A DNA stretch of 64,000 nt, taken from positions 231,189,621-231,253,620 of the forward strand of contig NC_073693.1 of assembly GCF_029784155.1 (NCBI RefSeq), given 5' to 3'. A program made the position numbers and the translations under genes. Each line of letters opens with the position of its first letter. Position 1 is the stretch's first letter. A model generated the notes under the pieces. The model saw only the letters and a program-made list of their open reading frames with translations, ran no database searches and was not told the DNA's origin. The DNA comes from Uranotaenia lowii (Eukaryota; Arthropoda; Insecta; Diptera; Culicidae). Below, in pieces: positions 1 to 13,086 of this stretch.

Positions 1-1344
1 TTCTAATGAGGCGACTAAATGTCCGACCAGAACACTCAATGTGAAATGCATGCCGTTTCGTCAAATAATGACCGATTTTAACCATTATTGTTGTGCTCGA
101 TTGCAATTTTTGATGTTTTTCAAATATTTGAGTTTGGATGATATTCACTTGATAGTTCGGAAAGAAGTAAGGACGGAAAAATGCTTGACAATAAAAAAAA
201 AATTGCATAACAACAGGGGCTTAGGAACATGACTGAACATGAACATTAAAAACTGGTTTTTCATGTTCCTCTCGAACAAAATGTCTCAAAATCCCATACA
301 AACTTCAGGCTCGTTGAGCGACCCCTTCCCGTGGTCCGATCTGGACCAAATTTGGCATGAGATCTTGTACTAGGCCCAGGATCAATTTTAGCCTGCAGCG
401 TATAACATTTCACAGGTTTTAAATTTCCCATACAAATTTTGGGGCAGTCTACTGTACACTTTGAATAAGGTTTCCAGATTTCACAGTGGTTCAAATCCCC
501 AAAAAGCTGGAAAAAGTCAATTTTTCAAGTCAGCGACAACCTAATTTTTTATATTGGAATCGAATCTCAAATATTCATGAAACGTTATGATGTAATTAGA
601 TATTTTTTTGAACCTTTTATATACCTTCCATGAGACAAACATGAATGACAAACTTACACACAAGAATTAAAAATAAGATTTTTTATTCTCAACCCAAAAT
701 AACTTTAAAAAGCATATAAACCTTTAAAAATTTATAAATGTTTATACTGATGTGATATATTATAATCAATTCCACAGTTTGGAAATGAAAAACGTCTTCA
801 GTATCATGAACTAATAAAGTTTCGCTTTATTTAGAACCGAAAATTAGATGATAAAATTTTTTTCGATTTACTCTATTTATATTTTGGAAACGCCGTGGTA
901 AATTATATACCGTTGAATAGGTAAAAGCCTCATCAAAAACATATCTTGAAATCAGCTGCTAGTTTTTGCTATATTTTGAATACGTTATCTTTGACTGGTA
1001 TGCTGTTTGATTCAAAAATGGAAATTTTAAGGTATTTATACAGAGTAAACCAAGCATTATTTGCTTCGATATATATGCAACTTCACTATAAAACATGAGT
1101 TTTAGTAATAATACAACTAACCTAGAGGAATTTTGGAGCCCATAATAAATTTTATCAAAAATATTCATCAAAAATTTAAAAATATTTAATTTTCCTGTAT
1201 AAAGCTCAAACTTCGTTTTGGCTATTTTAGAAAAAATAGCAAAATTTGAAAAAAAAAATCAATTTCTTAATTTTTTTCACCTTTTTACCCATAATCTTTG
1301 ACAAAAAAGCTTTTCAATAATTATTTCCAACTTTTTTTTGCTTT
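1..1344. other. AT-rich non-coding sequence, no gene seen
   Basis: I see no convincing exon here. At 240-440 there is higher-GC sequence with the phrase CCCATACAAA twice, a wording that occurs in dispersed mosquito repeats. TTTGTATGGGAAAATT near 36524 is the reverse-complement style of the same wording. Open frames here are short and have AT-rich composition without domain features. Confidence 0.5.
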
Positions 1345-1804
1345 TGAACCACTGTGGATTGCACGGTTTTATCTGGATTTGCCTGGATATTTAATACAAA
1401 ATTTGAGAACATTCCGGTTGCCCGAATGTTATTTATAAATGCCCGGATTTCACCTCGAATTTTTCATTTTTTTTAAATTAAAAAAAATTAAATAAATGGT
1501 GTTGTACATTTTTTTCAATTTATGCCCCCAAAAAGATTTTTTTGAGAGAATTCAAAAAAATAATCATGAAAGGCTTTTTGAAAGTCTTTACAACGATTTA
1601 AAATCTGTCGATAAATTTTGATGAAAACCTTTTTTACAATTTTTTTTCCTTTTTGTTGACAAATGTGTGTGTTTTGACGAATATTGCCGGATTTTTTGTC
1701 GTCAATTTCGAAATCAATTGCCTGGATTTTTCCAGGTTTTTATATATAATAGCTCGGATTTGTCATGCCCGGATACGTTCTGAAAAAAATATGGCAACCT
1801 TAAC
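1345..1804 (-). mobile_element. GGTTGCC-ended MITE, copy 1
   Basis: This is a degenerate copy of a family seen at least eight times in the window. The right end reads TGGCAACCTTAA, which on the minus strand is the family 5' end TTAAGGTTGCCA. The interior has the diagnostic repeated words GCCCGGAT, TGCCTGGAT and GGATACGTTCTGA. It has no coding capacity. The left end is eroded, so that boundary is approximate. Confidence 0.65.
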
Positions 1805-2749
1805 TATTAACCACCTTTTTTTCCAAATTAAGGCTATTTTTGGTTAAGTTTTCGGTTCCAAAATGCTTGGTATTCAAAATAACAATTTTTTTTTTAATTT
1901 GATCGATGTTACGACAAATTAAGTAGATTGTGCTCTTTGGGCAAAAATACTATATTTTACTTTTCATCACTCCACCATAGTTTTCGTGCAATGTCACAAT
2001 TCCAGATCCGACCAAAACGGAGTGTCAACTTTGTGGGCCCTATAAAATTGCAGGGAAAACCATCGCATTCGGAGGCATTTTTTCTTTGGATATTTATGCA
2101 TTCATTGTGTCATTCGTTATGTATCACTGACTGATTTGCAGTTTACACAGATCGTCAACCTCCTCAAGCTCTAGATATCAAATTTTCATTTTTTTTCCCT
2201 GTTGAGCTCCGGGACATCTACGCGAGACTTGTCAACGGTAAGTTTCTGGCTGGAAAACTTCCAGGTGTTTATCATTACGAGAATTTTTCGTTTTTTTTCG
2301 GTCCAAATGTTTTGAGCACGATTTGATCACTGTAGTATGTTAAATTTACTGGCGGGCTGCTTTTTTGCACTGTAGAAATGGAGTCACCTCTGTTTATTAT
2401 TCAGTTTTTTTTTTCAAATTCATTATCATTCCCCCTTACCTTGATGAATTCAATCATCTTCAGCTCAATGTTAAAAACTCTATAACTCTTTGAAAGATAT
2501 ACTATTAGATCTTTAGTCGAATAGAAGATAACCAAATGTCTTTGGATCTCCCACAAAGACACAAAAAAAAGTATTCTTGCTTCTGTATCGCTTTGCTATC
2601 TCAAAAAAACACTTGTTAAGTTGCCACCAAATTTTGCATTTGTAAACATTACACTATGAGTTAGCTTCACTGAAAATTTTATCTGTTTCCATCTATGCAA
2701 TCAGGAGTTATTCACAAAACAAAGTGTTTTATTTCTTCAAATACACTCC
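1805..2749. other. AT-rich non-coding sequence
   Basis: I found no gene. A possible splice donor (CAACG|GTAAGT at about 2235) follows a 31-base open stretch, but nothing supports it as an exon. Confidence 0.4.
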
Positions 2750-2843
2750 TTAGGAGCCGTTCAAATATTACGTAACGCAATTTTCGAGCATTTTTGGACC
2801 CCCCCCCCTTAAAGCGTTACGTTATATTTGAATTGTCCCTTAG
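2750..2843. mobile_element. Tiny MITE with TTAG target duplication
   Basis: The element spans 2754-2839. Its inverted ends are GAGCCGTTCAAATATTACGT on the left and GCGTTACGTTATATTTGAAT on the right, and the arms continue into GTAACGC. TTAG lies immediately outside each end (2750-2753 and 2840-2843), consistent with a target-site duplication. A run of C residues sits in the middle. It encodes no protein. A related, longer and partly eroded copy lies at 21376-21501. This wording is a familiar dispersed mosquito repeat. Confidence 0.75.
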
Positions 2844-4827
2844 TATATTTCGTAATAAGTAAAAATTTAATCGAACAGCTTTTGATCATTTGTCGAATAG
2901 TATTATTTAATTTCAAATTTATTAACCCAGGTTTCAAATCCCATAACTTGGTTCTGATTTCAGCAAGAAAATCTTGAGTTGAAAATGATATCCATAGTAA
3001 CAGAAGAGAATTATCGGTATTATGTGAACGTATTAAGCAGGTTGATTTTCAGAACTAAAAATGAGATAAAATTATGTCCACATCAAGTTTGTTTTTTAAA
3101 TTTCGTCACGATTTCCTCTCGTCGCACGTGCGAAGGATCAACTTTATCTGGGCGCTGCGCTGCCAGGACAATATCGATAGACGACAATCAATTAAAAATT
3201 TCTACTTCATGCATCTGCTTTGCAAATTGAGTGGTTTGCCTTTGCAGCTAGCTTGCAGAGCGAGTTTGTCAATATCCGGTTGAATGAGAGCTGGGAATAA
3301 TACCCCGATAACCGCCGAATGATTATTATCATTGAACTCAACTTGTTCGACGTCGGCTGCTGCCGCGGAGATGATCGGAATAATTATTTCTCATTTCTTT
3401 TTGTTGCGCTATGCCCACGCGCTTAATAGGGTGATTCAGAATGAGCTTTTCTCATGGGGGTTCTGCTTCATTTTGGGTTTGAGCTTTTTCAACTTTTAAT
3501 GACAATTTTATCAGCAAAACAAACAAATTGACGATTCTTCATCCCATTCTGTCGCTCGACAGGCGTGTCAATATTGCTTATACATCCGGGTAAATGATTT
3601 TATTGACGCCTGGCTGAATCACGTTTTATCGCTTTTAATTTAGAACAGCGACTAAGCCGGAAACGGTCGGCCGTCAATAATAATAGTTGATCTTCGGGGG
3701 CTGCAGTTTGCGATAACATCATCATTTTGCAATCAGTACAAAAAAAATGGGGACAATTTTTCTGCCTCTTTCCCCTCGAATCCACTTTACTGATTTTTTG
3801 CCTCTCCTTAACCGATAATGGCGTTCGAAATGGGGAAAGTGTAAGTTCTCGGCACCCGGCATATTTTGCCTGGTCCTTTACAGTTCTGTGCTTGTGTATT
3901 TCCTGTTTTTCTTGTTGCTCTAAATTCCTTTCCGCATCCATTGGTATTTTTCCCGTTCGCCCTTGGTTTTTCCCTCTCTTTCCCCTAGCTGGGTGCCATG
4001 AATCGAAGGTCGAACTTCCCCACCCGGTCTCATTTCTTCGCCCATAATGGCGTAGCCAAGGATGCTTGTTGATTGTCGGGCAGTTGCGAGCATACTTACA
4101 GGCGTTCAGGCGTTGCTGGTTACGGCCGATAAGAAATCAACCGAATGAGGGGGAGAAACCGTTTTACATTCTCCGCCAGCATTCGAATGGTTAGCAGCCT
4201 TTTCTGAGGAATTTTTTCGAACCTCCCCCATCCCGGTCCCATTTCTTCCAGTTTTTTTCCGCTTGCCCCCCAAAAAAACACTGCGTTTCGTACATCATGA
4301 ATAACATGAGAGCACTGCGAAAACCTCGTTGCGTCACGTTGAAGGATTCTGGCCGAGCAGCCGTCCCGATTCTAGTCAAAAGAAAGATACTTCACGTAAT
4401 GGTATGCGTGCTCGCTACACAGAATTGATCCTTTTGATGGATCGAGCATTCGAGGAGGTTTGATTGACAGGTCGAAGTAGCAGCACTTCAGGGCATTTGG
4501 TGGAAAGCTTCTGGTGTGCCTACAAAGAACACAGACGGTATAGAAAGTACAATCGAATTACATCATTGGAAACGACACAAATGTTTCGAAAGATGAATGA
4601 CGTTGAGGAAAGAAAAAGAATGCCCGTAGTCTTACGTCATATCGTACTTCGGGGTAATGTACAGTGAAGGTGGAGCTCACTATTCAGGTGAGCGAGCTAC
4701 GGTTGTAGTATTTATTGTGTAGTGTTGGAATTTTCACGAAGTTCTTCATTAATGATATATGGATATTTTCACCATATATATGTTGTGTAAGCAAGACAAA
4801 ATTCTTTTTGAATTTACATTCAAGCAC
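2844..4827. other. Unique higher-GC non-coding region
   Basis: Base composition is more balanced than in the surrounding repeats, particularly at 3280-4660. Open frames of about 106 and 113 codons overlap on opposite strands near 3600-4050, but neither has recognisable domains. I read this as unique host intergenic or intronic DNA. Confidence 0.4.
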
Positions 4828-5687
4828 TAGGGTAAGAACACTATATATTGAACACCATCTTTGGGATTCAACACATTTGTGGCCAATAAATAATAACGAA
4901 AGGTTTTTCTGATAAAATTTTGATAGCGTAGCTTAAGCTTATTTCTCTGCTTCGAATCGATATATTTTTTTCGTGGAAATATGTTTTGAAATCATTATTT
5001 AAGCCTTTTTATTCAAAATTACTTTTGTCCCAATGATTAAACATAATGATTCAAATATTGAACAGGCAATGTTCTAATTATTGAACACGTAAACATTGAA
5101 TATTATTGCATATATTCAGGGGTATTTCGCTTGATAGTATGCCTTGCAGGGGCGATTTTGGTTGAGCTAGCAACCAAGAAACAGTTTGTTTACAATTCCA
5201 AACACCAACCGATGTTTGTTCAATAACTGGTACATGCATTTCTTTACGAAACGAGTACTGCAAGATTGAACGTTCAATAACTGAAACATTGGCGTTTTTG
5301 TGATCCAATGATTGAACACTTTAATTTGTTAAATTTTAAGAAAATAAGGATAATAAAGGCTGCCACTCTTCCAGAAATCATTCAAAAAGACTTAGTTGAA
5401 AACACTTATATCATTATCTTAGACGTTTATTTGTCTTTTATCCAATTTTTCCTCCAATCAAAAATGTGCTGTTTTCTTCATCCAGTCGAAAAACCAAGCC
5501 AAAGTTTGATCACATATTCAAGTTTCGGGGATTGTGGCTTTAAGAGTCCGAGATTCTTGATAAAATTTTGAACATAGGTAGAGAATGCTTCAACATTGGC
5601 ACAACGAATTTTGATTCATTTTTCCACTATGTTTTACTAGTGTTCAATATCTGGTACCTGTTCAATAACTAGTGCTTCTACCCTATT
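4826..5687. mobile_element. TA-flanked element rich in TTGAACA words
   Basis: The ends form an imperfect terminal inverted repeat. The left begins GGGTAAGAACACTA then ATTGAACA, and the right reads TGTTCAATAACTAGTGCTTC then TACCC. TA flanks both sides, as with Tc1/mariner-type insertions. The words TTGAACA or TGTTCAA recur many times inside, in both orientations, giving a subterminal-repeat structure. No transposase is visible. Two other elements here (20739-21709 and 60018-60801) share the TA plus GGG-end arrangement but have different internal words. Confidence 0.65.
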
Positions 5688-6324
5688 TCTAAGAAGAAAT
5701 AAATTCATCATGTGTCTAGGTCACTTATTAGGTCACGCTTTATTTTTCTGTAATTAATTTTGGTCTCGTTCAAAAGCAGAATATTCTTCTATTCTGCTTC
5801 GACTATGAAACTTGAAAGTTTTAATAAAAATATAAAATCTGAGCGGGGTAGAATGCTAAAGATGCCTTAATCTGGGGTGAGTAAACTTTAAAATTACCTT
5901 ATATGAAACTTTTGGTTACTTGGGTAATCGATAAAAACATACTTTCAACATGCATGGTCATCTGCCAATGTCTTTTGGATGGTACAGATCAGTGCTGCAA
6001 ATTTTCTGAAAGCTCGAATGATACTGACTGTGATTTCCAATCAGTGTAAAAAGCTTAAACTGAAATGAATGGAATAGAAAAGTCATCAAATTTAAAAGCT
6101 TCTGATCGGCTCGGTCATCCTCGTGCTTACGGAAAGCTGTGTGAATATGTTCTTCAGTAAGTAGAAAGCTCACTCGTAAACCCGAACTAACTTGTTTCAA
6201 TCGACTGCTTCAAAAGCGTCTTTCAGTAAGCGTTTGTTTTTGCCATTTTTGTTAACTATAAATTGGGATTCGAACGAAACACGACTTGAAAACCGGTATG
6301 ATTATAATTATACGATTATTAAGA
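5688..6324. other. Non-coding sequence between two elements
   Basis: An 80-codon minus-strand open frame at 5958-6200 has no recognisable features and no splice context. I see nothing else here. Confidence 0.4.
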
Positions 6325-7717
6325 GGGGGACAGGCAGTTAATAATGACAAAAACTTGACAAATGTGGCCAAAAAATGTCAAAATTATGACAAAATGTGAT
6401 AAATGTGGTGAAAACATGACAAAATAATGACAATATTATGACCAAAATCTGATAAATATGACTAAAGTTTGACAATTAAATGACAACATTCTAACATTGG
6501 CCTGGCTTCGACCAGACCGAACTGAACGCCAAGAGGAAAATTTAAAATTGCAGATTTTGAAATTCATGTCATTCGTTTGAGAGGCCAAAACAAGTAAATT
6601 TATCCACTATGATGTGTTCCTTGGATTAAAAACTATCAATTCTGGTTAATAAGTTTATAGATTTTGTCCAAAGTTGAAAATATTAGTACATTAAACTAAA
6701 GTGTCTCGAAAAACTGCTGATGGCGTTCAGTTCGATCTGGTCGCATCCCGACCTATATGACAAAGATATGGCATTAATATGAGAAAAAATTGACTATAAA
6801 ATGATAAAACATAGCTAAAATATGACAAAAACCTGACAAATGGATTACAAATTTGACAAATGAGATAAAAATATGACGAATATCACAATAATATGACAAT
6901 ACACAAATGGCAAAATTTTGACTTTACAATGACTGAAAATAACAAAAAAAAATACAAAATTGTGACAATAATCTGACAAATATGACATTAATTCAACAAT
7001 AAAATGGCAAAAAATCGATAAACCTTTGTCAAAAATGTTATAGAAACAAGACGAATTTATGAAATTTATAAATATGACAAAATTATCAGAAAAATTGACA
7101 GTAAAATGACCAAACTCGGCAACCTAATGACAAAAGTGTTAAAAATGACAAAAAACTGAAAGATATCACATTTGTAATATTTTTATCACTTTGACATAAT
7201 TTTACAAAGTTTGACGACATAGTCGGATTATTGTCCATTTAATGTCAAATTTTTGAATATTTTGATCATATTTTTGTCATATTTGTCAGAATTTTGTCAT
7301 TAATTTCTCTGATTTTTATCGCAATGTTATGCCATGATTTTGTCATTTTATTGTAATATTTCACCACGTTTGTCTTATTTTTGTTTTATTTGTTATATTT
7401 TTTGTCAATTGTTAATGACATTTATCATATTTTTGCCATAATTTTGTTGTTTTTGTCATATTTTGATCATAATGTTGTCATATTTTTGTTAAATTTGCCA
7501 TATTTTAGACAGAGTTGTGTTGATATTTTTTTAATTGAATTGTAAAATTTCAGTCATATTGGCAGTTTTTTGTATTTTTTGTAATAATTTTTGTCATACT
7601 TTTACCATATTTGTCATGTTTTATCATTTTATTGCCAACTTTTTGTCATATTTGTGTCATATTTTTTTGATATTTTAGTCATCATTTTGTCATAGAATGT
7701 CATAGTTGTGGGGGACA
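6325..7717. mobile_element. Foldback-like element of TGACAAAA repeats
   Basis: From about 6341 to 7190 the plus strand is a degenerate array of TATGACAAAATT-like units of roughly 13-17 bp. From about 7230 to 7706 the same words appear reverse-complemented (TTTTGTCATATT). The two halves therefore form two inverted arms with a centre near 7200. An 8-bp direct repeat, GGGGGACA, flanks the block (6325-6332 and 7710-7717) and may be a target-site duplication. Long inverted arms built of short tandem repeats are the known layout of Drosophila FB and Galileo foldback elements. The relationship is by architecture only. No coding sequence is present. Confidence 0.6.
6499..6754. mobile_element. MITE nested in the foldback arm
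   Basis: A terminal inverted repeat pairs 6509-6531 with 6721-6743. The left arm contains CGACCAGACCGAACTGAACG and the right arm contains CGTTCAGTTCGATCTGGTCG. I count 22 of 23 matching bases, with weaker pairing outward to about 6499. The TGACA array continues on both sides, so this element inserted after the array formed. The outer boundaries are approximate. Confidence 0.7.
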
Positions 7718-8579
7718 TTCGTCCCACACGCTCCCACCACCATTTGAAAAGACGTATTCTTATCAAAATCCTTCAAAAATAGCGATCTCAGCAGTAGTTT
7801 TTGAATCTCCGCAAGTCTAGCGAGTCGAACAAGCTTTGTCACCATTCTACTACTCTTAATGACAATAGAATGGAGCTTTTTTCATTTTCAGCAATGTTCG
7901 CTTGAAACTAAAAATGAAGATTGGATAACCTCATGAACCTGCTAAGTGTCTGAATGTCAACTGATCTGAATGTATGGAAAGGTAATTTTTTTTATAACTT
8001 TAAACATTTAAAAAATCCTTAACTGCGCAGAATCATTAATCTAAAAACATAAACAAAAACAAAACATAAATCTTAAAATCTCGGGCTAAATATCATTGAT
8101 TTGAAATCTTTTTCCTTCATATTGATGCTAAATAAACCATCATATTTTCAACAGAAATTGATTGAGAACCGCGTTATTTCTTTGTTTATAATTGATTTTT
8201 AATATCTATGAGAAATAAACATTTTGAAATGTGAAAATCCAGTCTTAAATAGTTGCAAAAATTTAAAATTTTCTTAAATGCATTTTATAAAGTTTTTTTT
8301 TTCAATCATAAAACCACAAACATCAACAATTCTGTTGATTGTACACAAAAGTGACTCAAGCTCAAAGGCATGATAGCACATTCAGCCACATTCAACATGA
8401 GGGCAGCAGATTTCAAATTTTTGGTATGTAGCACGAGATATTTGGATTTCTATAAAAGAACGATTTTTCTTTAAGCAAAATATCATAATTTAAACCTAAC
8501 TCAAACCCTGTTCTTCTGAAATATTTTAACGTTTTAAAAATCTTTCGAATTATGATTAAGATTGGTTAAAAGAATCCTT
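7718..8579. other. Non-coding AT-rich sequence
   Basis: No gene or clear repeat boundary was found. Short open frames only. Confidence 0.4.
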
Positions 8580-10380
8580 TAGTAAAAAAAAATAGAAAAC
8601 TAACTTTCATCGATGGTTAAAACCTTTAAATTTGCATCAAAATCTGGCGAACTTAGCTTTAGATTGCCAAAAGACACTTTTTTACAAATATCTAGAAAAA
8701 AAAATTTGAATATTTTTTTTTCATCGAAAGGCACAACGAGATCTTATTTCAGGCTCCCAAAAACGTTTGTGTTGAAAAAATTCAACTTTTGAGCAAAAAT
8801 TTTAAAAATTTTAAAGATGCAATTGGAATTTTTCGTTTGACTCTCCAAAACAATATGAATAAATCCGGACAAAAACAGGATATTTTCAACGAAATTTGGA
8901 CAGCCGGGCCGGGCCAAACCTTTCGCTTCTTTTTTACTTAATATTCAGGTAAGTCTGGATATACCGAGAAATCTGGCCAGCTTAACTTTGCTTATTTGAT
9001 TTGAATTAACAATAAGTTTTTTTTAGAGATAGCCTTCAATTAAAAAACAATCTTGAAATAAATCTAATTTTCAAAAGTAACATTTAAAGATTGAAATTTT
9101 GCGGCTCAAATCGGATTTTTGCAGACTCGATCTAAATAAAAGATTTAAGTTTGAAATTTAATTTTTGAATTAAAAAAAATACTGCATTCTTAAAAATATT
9201 GAAAAATGCGTCAAAACATAAGTAATTCCCTGTAATGGAGAATATACATGTTTTTTATCATCAATTAATATTCATTAAAAATCAATTCCTTTGACTGGCT
9301 TTTTTTAAATATGTTTATCATAAGACAAAACTTGCTAAATGAACTCAAACTTTACTTAATTTTTGTCATTTTCAGCTGAATTGTGTAAACGAAATGATTT
9401 TGGTTAAATTTTTATATCGAACTAGCAATCCGAATCATAAGCCTGCGATCTCTTGTAATTTAAATTCTTTACCAAAATAGTCATCTTGATAATTTTCTTT
9501 TAATTGTGACATTTATCCACGGGCTAAGTATAGATCAGAATTTTGAACAGTACATTATTTTAAATCTGAATTATCAACCTGATTTCTAAATTTAAATTTT
9601 CAATTAGTTTCGGAATTGCAATACGTTTTCTGAAATGTACATAAAAACGGTTCTGAATTTAGAAATATGAGCCAAGCATTGAAATTAGTTATAGAATCCA
9701 TTACTTTAATTCGGTTGCTTTGGGTATAAATGATTATTCTTTATTTCAATTATGTAAATAAATATAAAAATTCCGAATTGTGAATCGGATCGCCAATCTG
9801 AAGCTTTTTTATGTTTGAATTTTGCATTATAATAAAGTTCACGAATTGCGAATCTCAATTTGGAAAAAAAACTCAGAATGATTTCTTTTTTTTATATTTG
9901 TAAAAATATTAACTAAATGTAAAAAATGCATGTAAGTTTCGAAATCATGAACCAAAATTCAAAAGAAATGTTAAACCAAATTGAAACGATGATTTCAAAT
10001 ACAGCTTTTCATTTCAATTTTTAATGATGGTTCGAACCGAAAATCAAGAATACAAAAGTGGATTCATAATCCGAAATATGAAAACACAAATTAAATTTCG
10101 GTTTTGATTATAAGTAACCAGAATCTCTGAAATGAGTTCAATCTTATTTTAAATACAGTATTCAGAAATGAATAATTGTCAATAAGTTAGACACTTTTGT
10201 AAATTTGGATCTGAATTCTGATCCTGAGATGAGTTTTCTAGGTTTTGACATCAGTTCTAAGTCAAGAATCTTACTGTTGAGTATTATTACTCCATTATCA
10301 TCATCATCATAATATGATCAGGAATTACAAATTCTGAGTGCAGAGTTGTATACCTCGCTTGCTTTTGATGGACCCTACGG
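8580..10380 (+). repeat. Diverged 1.8-kb repeat, copy A
   Basis: This stretch aligns by eye, in the same order and orientation, with 23745-25485. Matching anchors include CGGGCCAAACCTTT, TTTTATCATCAA followed by CATTAAAAATCAATT, CAATACGTTTTCT and ATGAAAACACAAAT. Both copies contain a GGTTGCC-type MITE at the same relative place (8657-8985 here). The pair is therefore a duplication or two copies of an unknown dispersed element. No protein-coding capacity is visible in either copy. Confidence 0.7.
8657..8985 (+). mobile_element. GGTTGCC-ended MITE, copy 2 (within repeat A)
   Basis: The ends TTTAGATTGCCAAA and CTGGCCAGCTTAA correspond to the family termini. The interior keeps CCGGGCCAAACC and TCTGGATATACCGAG. 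It is shorter than the complete copy at 16405. Confidence 0.6.
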
Positions 10381-11944
10381 CCCACAGTGAGGCAGACCTG
10401 ACCAATCGATGGTCTAAGCGTTATAACTTTTTCGAATGAAATGCTATTGGTTTGAAGTCTTCTCAAAAGTTATTCATCTGATCAAAATCTTTAATTTGAT
10501 ATAACTTTTCTTCATCTAGATGTTGTGAAATTTGATCTAGACAACTTTGTTTAGCTGATTAACCTTATTAACTTGGAAGATACTTAGACGATCGGTGTGA
10601 AAATTTTCATTTAAGGGCTTTTAAGACTGTTTAAAAGTTGAATGATATTTTGAGATCCAGCCCCTCACAAGAATGAGGAGCTCTCATACAAAGGTTCCCA
10701 AAATATCTGAACAACTCTTGATTTGATAATGCAAATGGATCAAAATTTTTCAAGAGAGAAATGCATGTTATTTTAACACTAGTTAGAGACCTATCTTGTT
10801 CCTGGAAGAAGGAGATTTCAAAAAAAATGGTACACAGTTTCAACATTTCTAAAAACTAATCAAGCAACCACAAAAGATCTAACAACTGGTAGGAACTTGA
10901 GAAGGAACAAATCAAGTTAATTGAAACAAATTCCACCTCTGAGGATTTCGAGGTACAACAAATCATTTATTATGATGGTTTAAAACTAATTTCATCTGAA
11001 ACGAAGTTGGGCATTAGGTGGCACATTTTTTTACAAAAGAAAAACCCAGACAACTAGAAGTCGTATTTTATTTTACAGATTATATCGGCTGTAATGTTAT
11101 TAAAACTCATACGAAATATCTGCACCTACAATGCATTGCATGATTTTAATACGACAAGAAGAGAAACTCGTATTTATGTTCAAATGATCTCGACTTTTGT
11201 GTACGACAATTCGCAAAAAAAAATTCCGTGAAACGACCGATATACGATGATCAGCCGTGATTGACAGATTTTGTCGTGCTATGCATAAAATAATTCGAAA
11301 TTAAGATTTTTTTCAACATGAAAAACGATTTACATTATCATAACAACCAGTTGTTAGATCTTAGCAGAAAGTAATTTTTTTCTATCAAACAAGATTGCTA
11401 AAATGAGAGATTATATTTTGCTGGCAATCATAAAAGAATACAAATAAGTTCAATAAAATCGTTTATGATAATAAGACATCGATGATTGGAATCATATTTA
11501 AGGAGGCTTCAATTTGTTGGTCTATTTTTAGATCATCGATGACGTGTTCTACGATTTATAAGATTATAGTTATAGAAATATACGATTTGCTTTTGGTTTA
11601 AGGCCTTTGAAGCAAATCCCCTTGAATTTATATATTCCAGATAGCGTCGAGGAATCATCGTGAGCTGCAGATCGTATCGTCAGGGGATCAAGTCCAGGTA
11701 CTAACAACAACTTCATGAACGTTGAAAAAATCAGCAATCAGGCAAATAATAAATTGTACGATATAAACTTAAACTTGACAACAAAATACGCATTTCTTTG
11801 AAATAAACTTGTTTTTATTCAACTGACAAAAAATAAGAGCCATGCACTCAAGTCACAGAAGATGACCAAAATAAGTCGTCAAACTTTCCATATTGTTACG
11901 AAAAATGTCGTATATAAAAAAATCCCAATTACATATTGAGCGAA
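10381..11944. other. AT-rich non-coding sequence
   Basis: I found no gene. Minus-strand open frame 10631-10846 (71 codons) has no recognisable motif. The sequence before 11944 ends in GCGAA, the left flank of the next element. Confidence 0.4.
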
Positions 11945-12377
11945 CCCGAGCAGACTTTTATGGCAAAATTATAGCAAATTATGCTATCACGCCCTGAGAG
12001 CCAAATTTGCTCTCATTTTGCTTGACATAAGGTGGTACACAGCAAAAATGAGAGCACAAATTTTCATACTTGGTTAGCAAAGTGATACCAAATTTTGCTA
12101 AAACTGAGACCCTAACTACAGCTCGTTTTCTGAAAGCTTGGAGAGCACAATGATGCTAAATTTAGCATCATTAAGCTTTCAAAACGATCTTAAAACGAGG
12201 CATCATTTGGATCTCCAAAAAAGCAAAATTCGGCATCGCTTTGCTAGCCTCGTAAGAAAATTAATGCTCTCATTTTTGCTGTGTATCACCTTAAATCAAA
12301 CAAAATGAAAGCAATTTTGAATTTCAAGGCGTGATAGCAAAATTTCATTTAAATTTTCTCTAGGAATAGTGCTCGCG
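11945..12377. mobile_element. Palindromic MITE with CCCGAGCA ends and AA flanks
   Basis: The whole 433 bp folds on itself. The left end CCCGAGCAGAC pairs with a right end reading TAGTGCTCGCG. Inside, TGCTATCACGCC pairs with GGCGTGATAGCA, and AAGGTGGTACACAGC with GCTGTGTATCACCTT. AA lies directly outside both ends, consistent with a 2-bp duplication. The words GAGAGCA and TAGCAAAAT are frequent. It has no coding capacity. The right end of a related element is at 16236. Confidence 0.7.
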
Positions 12378-12417
12378 AAACCTTCCAAGTTATTTAAAAC
12401 CGAGTTGGATGATAAGC

Positions 12418-12503
12418 GCCTTTGTGTAGGCAGCGTGTTAGACTCTGAAAGTATAAAAAAAACTAAATTAAATTTCGTTCTAATCGTTGCCTACACAAAG
12501 GCG
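12418..12503. repeat. Hairpin with 16-bp perfect arms
   Basis: CGCCTTTGTGTAGGCA (12418 onward) is matched by its exact reverse complement TGCCTACACAAAGGCG ending near 12503. The loop is about 50 bases. It may be the core of a small MITE. Function unknown. Confidence 0.6.
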
Positions 12504-12685
12504 TTTAAACAGCGGCCTCCAACATTTCGAGTCATATTTCACTCTCTTTTCGGAAATTTGTATTTCTAGAAATAGAGCAGTACAACGAAATTGACCCATT
12601 CAATATTATGCTCCACAATTTCAACAAAGAAAAGTCCGGTTACCTTGAACTTAGAATTTTAATGGTTTTGGGATCCATCTGGAAC

Positions 12686-12902
12686 AACTATGCTGCCGCT
12701 GGAGGCATAATTGTCACATGTTACATTCTGAAATTTTCTACTTTTTTTGATAGAATAGAAACATCAAGTACAACCTAAAAAAGATGTTTTTATTAAATAA
12801 AATAAAAATATTCATCGCTACGAGGCGGTAGACACCAAAATAGCTCACATATCAAAATGTAACATGTGACAATTATGCTTCCAGCCGCAGTATGCAGGTT
12901 TC
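12686..12902. mobile_element. Small MITE with about 39-bp inverted ends
   Basis: The left arm includes GCATAATTGTCACATGTTAC (about 12708-12727). The right arm includes its reverse complement, GTAACATGTGACAATTATGC (about 12860-12879). The arms extend outward through GCCGCTGG on the left and CCAGCCGC on the right. The interior is AT-rich and non-coding. Confidence 0.7.
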
Positions 12903-13086
12903 AAGTTTTCTGAAATTTGAATTGAGTTGTAGAAAAAAAAATGTATAGACTAATATCAATGTAATATCAAATCAGCTTGTCAACTTGAATGGGAACTTGT
13001 ATTACAAAACTTAAAATTACCAAATTGCAGGTATTCCCGATTCGCTAGCAACCTGAACTAACGATACTCACTCACCCGAAGCATTG

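Noticed and set aside
2200..2245. 31-base mini-exon before a GTAAGT donor
   Set aside because: The preceding acceptor (GTTGAG) is weak and no neighbouring exon could be joined. Chance is likely.
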